A program made the translations under genes and the position numbers. Positions 43,792 through 52,337 of a stretch of DNA of 64,000 nt are shown piece after piece. Every line of letters begins with the position of its first letter. Position 1 is the first letter of the stretch. Under the pieces are notes generated by a model. The model searched no databases. It saw only the letters and a list, made by a program, of their open reading frames with translations, and had not been told where the DNA came from. Source of the DNA: Archangium violaceum (GTDB lineage Bacteria; Myxococcota; Myxococcia; Myxococcales; Myxococcaceae); NCBI RefSeq assembly GCF_016859125.1, contig NZ_CP069338.1:4403501-4467500 (forward strand), written 5' to 3'.

Positions 43792-44473
43792 ACCCTCTAC
43801 CTGCTCACGCTTTTTCGTCCTGGAGAAAGATGTCCTCGGGTCCCGTTACGATGCAGAGGTCGATGAGGTCGAGCCCCGTAACATTGGAAAAGCGCCCCGT
43901 TGCCCTCAGTGCGGCGAACCCATCGGGATGAGGCCATGGCTTCCTCCCTATCGTACCGAGTTGGTGCTGCACGGAGAGGAGCTCGGGGACTTCATCGAGG
44001 CTTCAGGGTACGACATCCTGGTGTCCGAGAGGTTCGCACAGGCCTTCCGGGAAGAGGGACTCACTGGGCTGGAGGGCTTCCATCCGGTGGAGGTTCTCCG
44101 GGTGCGTGGGAGGCGACGAGGCACCGGGCCCTCTCCTATTCCCCACTATCTGCTCGTCAGGCCGTGCTTCGGCCGCGCGGCGGTGGATCTTGCTCGCAGC
44201 CGTATTCGTTATGGAAAGTCCCCCACCTGCGATGAATGCCGTTGCGATGGCCTGGATGCCATCCACGGATTTTCTCTGGAGGCGGGCAGCTGGAGGGGAG
44301 AGGACATCTTCCACCCTCGGGGGCTGCAGGGCGTGCTGACCGTGTCCGAACGTTTCGAGCGCTTCGTGGCGCGGCACGGTTTCACCAACATGAGGCTGAC
44401 GCTCAGTGAGGAATATGTGTGGAATCCACGGGGTCTCGAACCGTTGCCCACGACGAAGCCGGGTTCCGCGTGA
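43781..44473 (+). CDS. Double-CXXC immunity protein
   Basis: A 230-residue cytosolic protein with two CXXC pairs (Cys41/Cys44 in RCPQCGEP; Cys150/Cys153 in TCDECRCDG), like TIGR02264/Imm11-type immunity proteins. Two ILVSERFAQAF / LTVSERFERF segments followed by GLTG or GFTN repeat the motif seen in the other immunity families here. Overlap with the toxin gene and order toxin-immunity support the role. ATG 43781. Confidence 0.75.
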   Translation: MVSEPSTCSRFFVLEKDVLGSRYDAEVDEVEPRNIGKAPRCPQCGEPIGMRPWLPPYRTELVLHGEELGDFIEASGYDILVSERFAQAFREEGLTGLEGFHPVEVLRVRGRRRGTGPSPIPHYLLVRPCFGRAAVDLARSRIRYGKSPTCDECRCDGLDAIHGFSLEAGSWRGEDIFHPRGLQGVLTVSERFERFVARHGFTNMRLTLSEEYVWNPRGLEPLPTTKPGSA

Positions 44474-44496
44474 AACGAACCGTTGGAGGGATGTCC

Positions 44497-44922
44497 ATGA
44501 GACGGGTCTTCTCTGTCGTTACTTCTTTTTGTTTGATGACCCTGTCGGGTTGCTCGTTCTTCGGATATGGCTTGTACAAGAAGGCGGAGTGGGCACCTCC
44601 GGAAATGGCCGCCAGGGTGAAGTTCCCCAATTCATATGAGAAGGGTGCCCACCTCGAGGGACCCATGGTGGTAGCGCTGGCAGCGGCCATGAATGACTTC
44701 CTGCCACCTGGAACGGTACCTCGGAAGGGTGATGATCCCGTGGCGCGGTGCCTATCCCTTCGAGAGACGTTTCAAGTGTCTGTCTGGCAGCCGAACGACA
44801 ACAACATCTTCTTCGTTCGTTTCACTCCAGACCTGTCGCGATGTGCCCCTGGTGCCATCATCACTGACGGAGGCGCGGAGTACGCCGTCGATGCTGAAGG
44901 ACGTATTCTCGCCAGGAAGTGA
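44497..44922 (+). CDS. Hypothetical lipoprotein of the toxin locus
   Basis: A 141-residue lipoprotein: MRRVFSVVTSFCLMTLSGC is the signal. The mature part has AAMNDFLPPGTVPRKGDDPV and paired Cys (ARCLSLRETF, SRCAPGAII), with a beta-rich end. It follows the immunity gene by 23 bp and is probably co-transcribed. ATG 44497 is preferred, with GGAGGG eight bases ahead; ATG 44491 sits too close to it. Its role in the toxin locus, if any, is unknown. Confidence 0.65.
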   Translation: MRRVFSVVTSFCLMTLSGCSFFGYGLYKKAEWAPPEMAARVKFPNSYEKGAHLEGPMVVALAAAMNDFLPPGTVPRKGDDPVARCLSLRETFQVSVWQPNDNNIFFVRFTPDLSRCAPGAIITDGGAEYAVDAEGRILARK

Positions 44923-44946
44923 TGCGATTTGCCCCTCGTGCGGTCC

Positions 44947-45408
44947 CTACCAGACGAGCCGTGGTCCTTCTGTGCGCAGCCGCTCCCGTCTTGCTTCGTA
45001 ATCCGGGAGCAGCCGCCCCAGCGCCGCCCAGAACTCCTTCCCGTGGTCGTCATGGACGAGATGGACGACCTCATGGGCCACCACGTAGTCCACGAGCCGC
45101 ATCGGTGCCTGGATGATGCGCCAGTTGAAGCGCACCACCCCGGCACTGCAACTCCCCCAGCGCCGCTCCTGCTCGCGGACGAGCACCCGGGGCTCCGGTA
45201 GGCCCACCCTTTGAGCCCACCAGGTGGTTCGTTCGGTCAGGCGCTCTCGGGCGTGTTCCCGGTACCAACCGACGAACGCCTCCCGGATAGCCCCTGCCTG
45301 TACTTCTCTCGTGCGTGCCCCGGGGATGACGACCCGGAGCCGGCCGCGAGCGAGCCGCACCTCGGGGGCCGTACCTCCACGACGGACTTCCAACCGGTAC
45401 TGCCTCCC
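44947..45408 (-). pseudogene. M48/YgjP-like metallopeptidase, C-terminal remnant
   Basis: About 150 codons in one frame. YRLEVRRGG-x-EVRLARGRLRVVIPG begins partway into the protein, WWAQRVGLPEPRVLVREQE follows, and YVVAHEVVHLVHDDHGKEFW is the HExxH zinc site of the YgjP/DUF45 family. Such peptidases commonly sit at the end of type I restriction operons. The normal N-terminal ~40-60 residues and start codon are missing; instead the frame abuts truncated hsdM at ~45405-45410. A TTG at 45393 could serve as a start, so a shortened product is possible. Confidence 0.7.
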
Positions 45409-46300
45409 CGAGGTACTCGTAGGCGCGCCCGAGCATGTCGGGTTCGGACAGCGCCGCGTTGCGCAGGTTCAGCTTCGCGAAGTGCTGCACCAGCTTCGAG
45501 AGCACCGTGTCCCGGTTCTTCCCATCCCCGAGCTTGCGCTCGTCGTTGAAGTCGATGCCCGCGAGGATGCCGTCCAGGCTGCTGTTCTGTTCCTCCAGCG
45601 CCGCGCACGCCTTGTTGAGCGCCTCGCCGATGTTCGTGGAGACCTTCTGGATTTCGCTCCACCGGGCGCGCTTGGGGACGAAGAACCGGTGCGAGTCGTG
45701 GTCCTCCCACGCCACGTCCTCGGGCTCGCCCTGGTCGAGCAGCTTCTGGGCCTCCTCCTCGAACACATCCGACAGGCGCTTCAGGAAGAGCAGCCCGAAG
45801 ATGTAGTTCTTGTAGTCGGACGAGTCGATGGAGCCCCGGAGGATGTCGGCGGCGCTCCAGAGATACCGCTCGAGCTGATCCACGGTGAGCCTGGCCGTCG
45901 AGGGCAGGTCGAGGCTCGTCTGCTCCGGAGGGGCGCTCTCGCGGGCGGGGCGTTTTTTCGGTGCGGCCGGAGCGGGCTCGGCCCCGCCGTCCCCGGCGCC
46001 GAGGATGCGCTGCACCAGCACGCCCTTCTCCCGGCCGCCGCGGTCCAGTCTGAGGGCATCGCAGATGGACTGGAGCTCCTCGCGCTTGAGGCCGCCGAGC
46101 AGCTCGGCGAAGTCCACCGACTTCGCGCTGACGAGGGCCTCGGCGTGGTGCTCGGGGACGCGGCGGTCGGCCACGTCGAGCGCGTACTGTTGCGTCAATT
46201 CGTTGAGGCGGGCCCGCCCGAGCTGCAAGAGGGCGAGACGGCGCTTCGCTGGAGATAGACCCGTGCTTCCCAAGACTTCCTCCCCAACAGGTGCGGTCAC
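45409..46300 (-). pseudogene. hsdM: Type I restriction-modification HsdM, N-terminal remnant
   Basis: About 297 codons from GTG 46300 (a TTG near 46270 is an alternative). The front ~120 residues are a SAP-like/linker region; LDQLERYLWSAADILRGS-type sequence begins the HsdM N-domain, with IFGLLFLKRLSDVFEEE and FNDERKLGD following. It stops at MLGRAYEYL, just before the catalytic methyltransferase domain, where the frame passes into the M48 remnant. So the catalytic half of hsdM and any hsdS/hsdR are gone. The protein cannot methylate DNA. Confidence 0.8.
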
Positions 46301-46319
46301 GGAGGACCGGAGTGCCAGG

Positions 46320-46360
46320 GTGTCTATCTCGAGGGAGAATCCCCGAACGAGCCCGCGCGC
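46320..46360. repeat. Remnant of the toxin-array spacer
   Basis: TGTCTATCTCGAGGGAGAAT and the following CCCCGAACGAGCCCGCG match, with few changes, the 58-bp spacers inside the toxin array (for example 54259-54295). It lies outside the array, next to hsdM, and suggests the array was once longer or was moved by recombination in the spacer. Confidence 0.6.
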
Positions 46361-46439
46361 TTCGCTGGGAGTGTGAGCCGGGCGTGCTCCCAGGCGAGCC
46401 CCGAGCTGTCTACACGAGGGGTACTCCTCTGCACGCCCG

Positions 46440-47021
46440 TCAGACCTCGAGGAACTTGATGCCGGTGATGCCCTCTTGCTCCAGGGCCCGCTTGACGTGC
46501 TCGGAGACGATGAGGACGACCTTCCAGCCCCAGGGGCGGAAGATGTGGGCCCCTCCGATCTTCGCCGGGTCCACCTTCAGCCCCGCGACGTTACGGTATT
46601 GGCCCAGCTTCTCCGGGCGGTTGTCCTCCGGGAGCCAGTAGAGCACCTCCTCACATCGGGCGTCGTCGATGCACCGGATGATTTGCAGGGCATTGAGGAT
46701 GAACCAGGGCTCCGTTTGCCCCTCCACCTCCACGGGGATGAACTGGACTTCCTTCTGGAGACCCAGACGCTCGAACAGAGCGACGACCCGGCGGTGGACG
46801 ATGGGAATCCCCATGGAGTGAGAGAACTCGATCGGAATGCCTGCCGGCTCCACGGATAAGCGAATCGGCTTCTCGATGTCCAGGACCCGGCCCTCGTTGA
46901 ATCGCCAGACGTCGAACAATTCTTCCCGGCCTTCTTCGTCATCAAGAGGCATTCTTACGTGCCATCGCCCTGGAATGTACTTGTCGTCGTAGAGTTCGTA
47001 ATACTTCATGTGCGCGGTCAT
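46440..47021 (-). CDS. Imm11-like immunity protein 1
   Basis: A 193-residue cytosolic protein of the Imm11/DUF1629 type. It begins MTAHMKYYELYDDKYIPGRW; HIFRPWGWKVVLIVSEHVKR near the end is the family-like C-terminal strand-helix. It should neutralise the AHH toxin encoded just upstream (47018-48355), whose stop overlaps its ATG as ATGA. It is the last gene of the array. It differs from the other copies mostly in residues 1-75 and around 130-150. Confidence 0.8.
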   Translation of the reverse strand: MTAHMKYYELYDDKYIPGRWHVRMPLDDEEGREELFDVWRFNEGRVLDIEKPIRLSVEPAGIPIEFSHSMGIPIVHRRVVALFERLGLQKEVQFIPVEVEGQTEPWFILNALQIIRCIDDARCEEVLYWLPEDNRPEKLGQYRNVAGLKVDPAKIGGAHIFRPWGWKVVLIVSEHVKRALEQEGITGIKFLEV

Positions 47022-48355
47022 GGTTGTCTCGTAGCAAGCCTGTTGAGCCGGGAGCCGGGGGTGCATATCTCTCCTGCGAGCTTGTCGAGTTCTTCCACGA
47101 GTCTGGCTCGGCATTCGACCCTGGTTCTACACAGCTCGAGTGCTTCCCTCAGCCGCTTGAAGATCTCGCTGTGATACTCCTCGGGATGGGGCCCCTTGTG
47201 GCCTCGCAGATAGACGATGTTCGCTGGATCCTCCAGGCTCATCCCCGCTCGTGCGAAGAGAGTCTTGAACTCCGGCGTCCAGGGACCACCACGGCTCTCG
47301 GACTTGTCATTCTTATTGGTGGCAAGGTGGTGGGCGTGGTGGTCATCCCTCTTCGACTCGGCACACGCGCCCGTCGTCCGTGCCGAGGACGCCGCCGTAG
47401 TGATCACAGAGGCGGTCGTGCTCGCCGACACGCCCATGAACACCACCGTGCCGTCCGCCACGCTCACCCGCGCGCGCGTTTCCCCGCCCACCTTGAAGCC
47501 ACCCCGCCCTCCCGCGAAGGCGAATCGCGGAGGAGACAGCCGCGCCCACAGCCCGCCCCGGGGCACCTCTGGCAGTCCTCGGGCCAGCTTCGCTCCCGCC
47601 ACCGTCACCAGCACGCGCAACCCCACACCCCCAAGCGACTTGCCGAAGCGCTCGGCCACCGCTTCCAACTGCGCTTGCGTCCTCGCGGCCTCCGCCTCCC
47701 GGTATAGGTTCAGACAAGACAGCCCCACGGAGTAGAGTTCCGCCGCCGTGTACGTCATCAGGAGCCCCAGCGACACCGCTGCCGCGAAGGCTTTCGAGAA
47801 GACGGGGTCTGGCGCCGCCCACGCCATCATGTAGAGCATCATCGACAGGCCCACCGACAGCAGCACGGCGGGAGAGCTGAACATCTCCACGGCGGCCTCG
47901 CGGACCCCGTCGCCCATGTAGCGAGGGGAGAGCGCGAGCGCCTGAAACCACCTGGCGCTCTCCAGCGAGCCCGGTAGCTCCACCAGAGCAGGCCCATACA
48001 GCGCCTCGTACGCCTCGCGCGTGCGTCTCTCCATGTCCGAGCGCCGGGAGTCTGGTGGATGCCCGACCAGGCTGCCTGCAACCACCACGGTCGGGTGGGC
48101 CGTCCTTGGTGGCGAGCCGTCCCCCAGCGCCGCCACCGCCTCCCTCGCGTCCTCCAGCGTGAACAGAGACAAAGCCGGATTGGGTCCGAGCGGCTTGAAG
48201 CTGAGCTTCAGTCCATGGCCTTCATCGCCTCGGTACTTGCTCACTGCCACGGGCTCCAACACCTGGAGCCGCGATTCGGTTGCGGGCGGAGCGGCCTGAG
48301 CGGAAACAGGCACCCACAGCCACACGCAGGAGGCGAGGAGGAGACGTAAGAGCAT
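47018..48355 (-). CDS. AHH-nuclease toxin 1
   Basis: A 445-residue exported toxin. The signal peptide MLLRLLLASCVWLWVPVSAQA is probably cut near residue 21; an early LASC is unlikely to be a true lipobox since it is absent in copies 4 and 5. Residues ~160-215 are hydrophobic (SVGLSMMLYMMAWA and LGLLMTYTAAELY) and could insert in a membrane. The AHH nuclease core is at 339-395: HHAHHLATNKNDKSES, then GPHPEEYHSEIF. The last ~48 residues vary between copies. The AHH domain belongs to the HNH/ENDO VII nuclease group. Delivery route is not evident. Confidence 0.85.
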   Translation of the reverse strand: MLLRLLLASCVWLWVPVSAQAAPPATESRLQVLEPVAVSKYRGDEGHGLKLSFKPLGPNPALSLFTLEDAREAVAALGDGSPPRTAHPTVVVAGSLVGHPPDSRRSDMERRTREAYEALYGPALVELPGSLESARWFQALALSPRYMGDGVREAAVEMFSSPAVLLSVGLSMMLYMMAWAAPDPVFSKAFAAAVSLGLLMTYTAAELYSVGLSCLNLYREAEAARTQAQLEAVAERFGKSLGGVGLRVLVTVAGAKLARGLPEVPRGGLWARLSPPRFAFAGGRGGFKVGGETRARVSVADGTVVFMGVSASTTASVITTAASSARTTGACAESKRDDHHAHHLATNKNDKSESRGGPWTPEFKTLFARAGMSLEDPANIVYLRGHKGPHPEEYHSEIFKRLREALELCRTRVECRARLVEELDKLAGEICTPGSRLNRLATRQP

Positions 48356-48413
48356 GAGTGGTTCCGGGGTCTACCACGAGGGCAAATCTCCGAACGAGCC
48401 CGCGTGCCGCCCG

Positions 48414-48995
48414 TCAGACCTCGAGGAACTTGATGCCGGTGATGCCCTCTTCCTCCAGGGCCCGCTTGAGGTGCTCGGAGACGATGAGGACCACTGGCCA
48501 GCCCCAGGGCCGGAAGATGTGGGCCTCTCCAATCTTCGTGGGGTCCACCTTCAGTCCACGAACGTTTCGGTACTGGCCCAGCACGTCAGGGCGGTTGTCC
48601 TCCGGGAGCCAGTAGAGCACCTCCTCACACCGGGCGTCGTCGATGCACCGGATGACTTGGAGGGCATTGAGGATGAACCAGGGCTCCGTCTGTCCCTCCA
48701 CCTCCACGGGGATGAACTGGACCTCCTTCTGGAGACCCAGACGCTCGAAGAGCGCGACGACCCGGCGGTGGACGATGGGAATCCCCAGCGCGTGAGAGAA
48801 CTCGATTGGAATGCCTGCCGGCTTCACGGACAAGTGAATCGGTTTCTCGATGTTCAGGACCCGGCCCTCGTTGAATCGCCAGACGTCGAACAGTTCTTCG
48901 CGGCCTTCCTCATCATCAAGAGGCATCCTCACATGCCATCGCCCTGGAATGTACTTGTCGTCGTATAGTTTGTAATATTTCGTTTGCGCCATCAT
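48414..48995 (-). CDS. Imm11-like immunity protein 2
   Basis: 193 residues, starting MMAQTKYYKLYDD. It overlaps the stop of toxin 2 by ATGA. The body is almost the same as in immunity protein 3, including the LPEDNRPDVLGQYRNVRG segment, but the first 30 residues differ. GWPVVLIVSEHLKRALEEEG ends the protein. Expected partner: toxin 2. A 58-bp spacer separates it from toxin 1. Confidence 0.8.
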   Translation of the reverse strand: MMAQTKYYKLYDDKYIPGRWHVRMPLDDEEGREELFDVWRFNEGRVLNIEKPIHLSVKPAGIPIEFSHALGIPIVHRRVVALFERLGLQKEVQFIPVEVEGQTEPWFILNALQVIRCIDDARCEEVLYWLPEDNRPDVLGQYRNVRGLKVDPTKIGEAHIFRPWGWPVVLIVSEHLKRALEEEGITGIKFLEV

Positions 48996-50329
48996 GGTTT
49001 GCTCGTGACAAGCTTGTTGAGCTTGGAGCCGGGCGTACACACGTCCCCTGCGAGCTTGTCGAGCTCTTCCACGAGTTGGGCTCGACACTCGGACCGACGC
49101 CTGCAGTTCACAATCGCCCTGCTCAGTCGCTCGAAGATCTCGCTGTGGTACTCCTCGGGATGAGGCCCCTTGTGGCCTCGCAGATAGACGATGTTCGCTG
49201 GATCCTCCAGGCTCATCCCCGCTCGTGCGAAGAGAGTCTTGAACTCCGGCGTCCAGGGACCACCACGGCTCTCGGACTTGTCATTCTTATTGGTGGCAAG
49301 GTGGTGGGCGTGGTGGTCATCCCTCTTCGACTCGGCACACGCGCCCGTCGTCCGTGCCGAGGACGCCGCCGCCGTGACCGCGGAGGCGCTCGTGCTCGCC
49401 GACACGCCCATGAGCACCACGGTGCCGTCCGCCACATTCACCCGCGCGCGAGTCCCCGCGCTCACCTTGAAGCCACCCCGCCCTCCCGCGAAGGCGAATC
49501 GCGGAGGAGACAGCCGCGCCCACAGCCCGCCCCGGGGCACCTCTGGCAGTCCTCGGGCCAGCTTCGCTCCCGCCACCGTCACCAGCACGCGCAACCCCAC
49601 TCCTCCCAGCGCCTTGCCGAAGCGCTCGGCCACCGCCTCCAACTGCTCCTGCGTCCTCGCGGCCTCCGCCTCCCGGTATAGGTTCAGACAAGACAGCCCC
49701 ACGGAGTAGAGTTCCGCCGCCGTGTACGTCATCAGCAGCCCCAGCGACACCGCTGCCGCGAAGGCTTTCGAGAAGACGGGGTCTGGCGCCGCCCACGCCA
49801 TCATGTAGAGCATCATCGACAGGCCCACCGACAGCAGCACGGCGGGAGAGCTGAACATCTCCACGGCGGCCTCGCGGACCCCGTCGCCCATGTAGCGAGG
49901 GGAGAGCGCGAGCGCCTGAAACCACCTGGCGCTCTCCAGCGAGCCCGGTAGCTCCACCAGAGCAGGCCCATACAGCGCCTCGTACGCCTCGCGCGTGCGT
50001 CTCTCCATGTCCGAGCGCCGGGAGTCTGGTGGATGCCCGAGCAGGCTGCCTGCAACCACCACGGTCGGGTGGGCCGTCCTTGGTGGCGAGCCGTCCCCCA
50101 GCGCCGCCACCGCCTCCCTCGCGTCCTCCAGCGTGAACAGAGACAAAGCCGGATTGGGTCCGAGCGGCTTGAAGCTGAGCTTCAGTCCATGGCCTTCATC
50201 GCCTCGGTACTTGCTCACTGCCACGGGCTCCAACACCTGGAGCCGCGATTCGGTTGCGGGCGGAGCGGCCTGGGCGGAAACAGGCACCCACAGCCACACG
50301 CAGGAGGCGAGGAGGAGACGTAAGAGCAT
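48992..50329 (-). CDS. AHH-nuclease toxin 2
   Basis: 445 residues. The first ~280 residues are nearly identical to toxin 1, signal peptide and hydrophobic region included, with changes at about 288-320 (KVSAGTRARVNVADGTVVLM against KVGGETRARVSV). The catalytic HHAHHLATNKND block is the same as in toxin 1. The tail after residue 397 is its own: ERLSRAIVNCRRRSEC..LVTSKP. The near identity to toxin 1 points to recent duplication or gene conversion. Confidence 0.85.
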   Translation of the reverse strand: MLLRLLLASCVWLWVPVSAQAAPPATESRLQVLEPVAVSKYRGDEGHGLKLSFKPLGPNPALSLFTLEDAREAVAALGDGSPPRTAHPTVVVAGSLLGHPPDSRRSDMERRTREAYEALYGPALVELPGSLESARWFQALALSPRYMGDGVREAAVEMFSSPAVLLSVGLSMMLYMMAWAAPDPVFSKAFAAAVSLGLLMTYTAAELYSVGLSCLNLYREAEAARTQEQLEAVAERFGKALGGVGLRVLVTVAGAKLARGLPEVPRGGLWARLSPPRFAFAGGRGGFKVSAGTRARVNVADGTVVLMGVSASTSASAVTAAASSARTTGACAESKRDDHHAHHLATNKNDKSESRGGPWTPEFKTLFARAGMSLEDPANIVYLRGHKGPHPEEYHSEIFERLSRAIVNCRRRSECRAQLVEELDKLAGDVCTPGSKLNKLVTSKP

Positions 50330-50387
50330 GAGTGGTTCCGGGGTCTACCACGAGGGCAAATCTCCGAACGAGCCCGCGTGCCGCCCG

Positions 50388-50969
50388 TCAGACCTCGAGG
50401 AACTTGATGCCGGTGATGCCCTCTTCCTCCAGGGCCCGCTTGAGGTGCTCGGAGACGATGAGGACCACTGGCCAGCCCCAGGGCCGGAAGATGTGGGCCT
50501 CTCCAATCTTCGTGGGGTCCACCTTCAGTCCACGAACGTTTCGGTACTGGCCCAGCACGTCAGGGCGGTTGTCCTCCGGGAGCCAGTAGAGCACCTCCTC
50601 ACACCGGGCGTCGTCGATGCACCGGATGACTTGGAGGGCATTGAGGATGAACCAGGGCTCCGTCTGTCCCTCCACCTCCACGGGGATGAACTGGACCTCC
50701 TTCTGGAGACCCAGACGCTCGAAGAGCGCGACGACCCGGCGGTGGACGATGGGACCCCCCAGGGAATGAGAGAACTCGATTGGAATGCCCGCTGGCTTCA
50801 CGGACAAGCGAATCGGCTTCTCGATGTTCAGGACACGCCCCTCCTTGAATTGCCAGACGTCGAACAACTCCTCCCGGCCCTCTTCGGCGTAGAGCGGCAT
50901 TCTCAGGTGCCACCGCCCTGGGATGTACACGTCATCGTATATTTCGTAATACCTTGCCTGTGTTGTCAT
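50388..50969 (-). CDS. Imm11-like immunity protein 3
   Basis: 193 residues, starting MTTQARYYEIYDDVYIPGRW, overlapping the toxin 3 stop by ATGA. It differs from copy 2 mainly in the first half (LRMPLYAEEGREELFDVWQF, FSHSLGGPIVHRR). The second half, from about residue 90, matches copy 2 almost exactly, a mosaic pattern. Expected partner: toxin 3. Confidence 0.8.
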   Translation of the reverse strand: MTTQARYYEIYDDVYIPGRWHLRMPLYAEEGREELFDVWQFKEGRVLNIEKPIRLSVKPAGIPIEFSHSLGGPIVHRRVVALFERLGLQKEVQFIPVEVEGQTEPWFILNALQVIRCIDDARCEEVLYWLPEDNRPDVLGQYRNVRGLKVDPTKIGEAHIFRPWGWPVVLIVSEHLKRALEEEGITGIKFLEV

Positions 50970-52303
50970 GGTCTCCTCGATGCGAGCTTGTTGAGCTTGG
51001 AGCCTGGCGTACACACTTCTCCTGCAATCTTGTCGAGCGCGCGCATGAGCCTGACTCGACAGTCAGCTTGAGTCCTACAGATTCCGAGTTCCCCCTCCAA
51101 TTGTTTGAAGATCTCACGGTGATACTCCTCTGGATGGGGTCCCCTGTGGTCTCGCAAATAGACGATGTTCGCTGGATCCTCCAGGCTCATCCCCGCCCGT
51201 TCGAAGAGCACCTCGAACCGTGGCGTCCAGGGGCCACCACTGCTCTCGGACTTGTCGTTCTTGTTGGTGCACAGGTGATGGGCGTGGTGGTCATCCCTCT
51301 TCGAATCGGCACACGCGCCCGTCGTCCGTGCCGAGGATGCCGCTGCAGTGACCGCGGAGGCGCTCGTGCTCGCCGACACGCCCATGAGCACCACGATGCC
51401 GTCCGCCACATTCACCCGCGCGCGCGTCCCCGCGCTCACCTTGAAGCCACCCCGCCCTCCCGCGAAGGCGAAGCGCGGAGGAGACAGCCGCGCCCACAGC
51501 CCGCCCTGGGGAACCTCCGGCAGTCCCCGGGCCAGCTTCGCTCCCGCCACCGTCACCAGCACGCGCAGCCCCACACCCCCAAGCGACTTGCCGAAGCGCT
51601 CGGCCACCGCTTCCAACTGCGCTTGCGTCCTCGCTGCCTCCGCCTCCCGGTACAGGTGCAGGCACGCCAGCCCCACGGCGTAGAGCTCCGCGGCCGAGTA
51701 CGTCATCAGCAGCCCCAGCGACACCGCTGCCGCGAAGGCTTTCGAGATGACGGGGTCTGGCGCCGCCCACGCCATCATGTAGAGCATCATCGACAGGCCC
51801 ACCGACAGCAGCACGGCGGGCGAGCTGAACAGCTCCACGGCGGCCTCGCGGACGCCGTCGCCCATGTAGCGCGGGGAGAGCGCGAGCGCTTGAAACCACC
51901 TGGCTCTCTCCAGCGAGCCCGGTAGCTCCACCAGGGCAGGCCCATACAGCGCCTCGTACGCCTCGCGCGCACGGCTCTCCAGGTCCGAGCGCCGGGAGTC
52001 TGGTGGATGCCCGAGCAGGCTGCCTGCAACCACCACGGTCGGGTGGGCTTTCCTCGGTGTCCAGCCGTCCCCCAACGCCGCCACCACCTCCCGTGCATCC
52101 TCCCGCGAGAACAGAGACAAAGCCGGATTGGGTCCGAGCGGTTTGAAGCTGAGCCTCAGTCCATGCCCCTCATCACCTTGGTACTCGCTCACCACCACGG
52201 CTTCCAACACATGGAGCCGCGCTTCGGTTGCGGGCGGAGCAGCCTGGGCGAAAACAGGCACCCACAGCCACACGCAGAAGGCGAGCAGGAGACGTGTTTG
52301 CAT
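50966..52303 (-). CDS. AHH-nuclease toxin 3
   Basis: 445 residues beginning MQTRLLLAFCVWLWVPVFAQA. The N-terminal third carries changes shared with toxins 4 and 5 (LEAVVVSEY, GDGWTPRKAHPTV). The AHH core reads HHAHHLCTNKNDKSESSGG, with Cys in place of Ala after the motif. The variable tail is KQLEGELGICRTQADCRVRL...LASRRP. Preceded by the shortest spacer in the array (34 bp rather than 58). Confidence 0.85.
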   Translation of the reverse strand: MQTRLLLAFCVWLWVPVFAQAAPPATEARLHVLEAVVVSEYQGDEGHGLRLSFKPLGPNPALSLFSREDAREVVAALGDGWTPRKAHPTVVVAGSLLGHPPDSRRSDLESRAREAYEALYGPALVELPGSLERARWFQALALSPRYMGDGVREAAVELFSSPAVLLSVGLSMMLYMMAWAAPDPVISKAFAAAVSLGLLMTYSAAELYAVGLACLHLYREAEAARTQAQLEAVAERFGKSLGGVGLRVLVTVAGAKLARGLPEVPQGGLWARLSPPRFAFAGGRGGFKVSAGTRARVNVADGIVVLMGVSASTSASAVTAAASSARTTGACADSKRDDHHAHHLCTNKNDKSESSGGPWTPRFEVLFERAGMSLEDPANIVYLRDHRGPHPEEYHREIFKQLEGELGICRTQADCRVRLMRALDKIAGEVCTPGSKLNKLASRRP

Positions 52304-52337
52304 GAGTGGTTCCTTGGAGGGCGACTCTACTCGCCGG

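Noticed and set aside
44947-46300. A genuine HsdM-peptidase fusion protein
   Set aside because: The two parts are in different reading frames past the junction, and each lacks its essential half.
48327-48355. Lipobox (LASC) in AHH toxins 1 and 2
   Set aside because: It falls at residues 7-10, too early, and reads LAFC in copies 3-5. A type I signal cleaved after SAQA fits all copies better.
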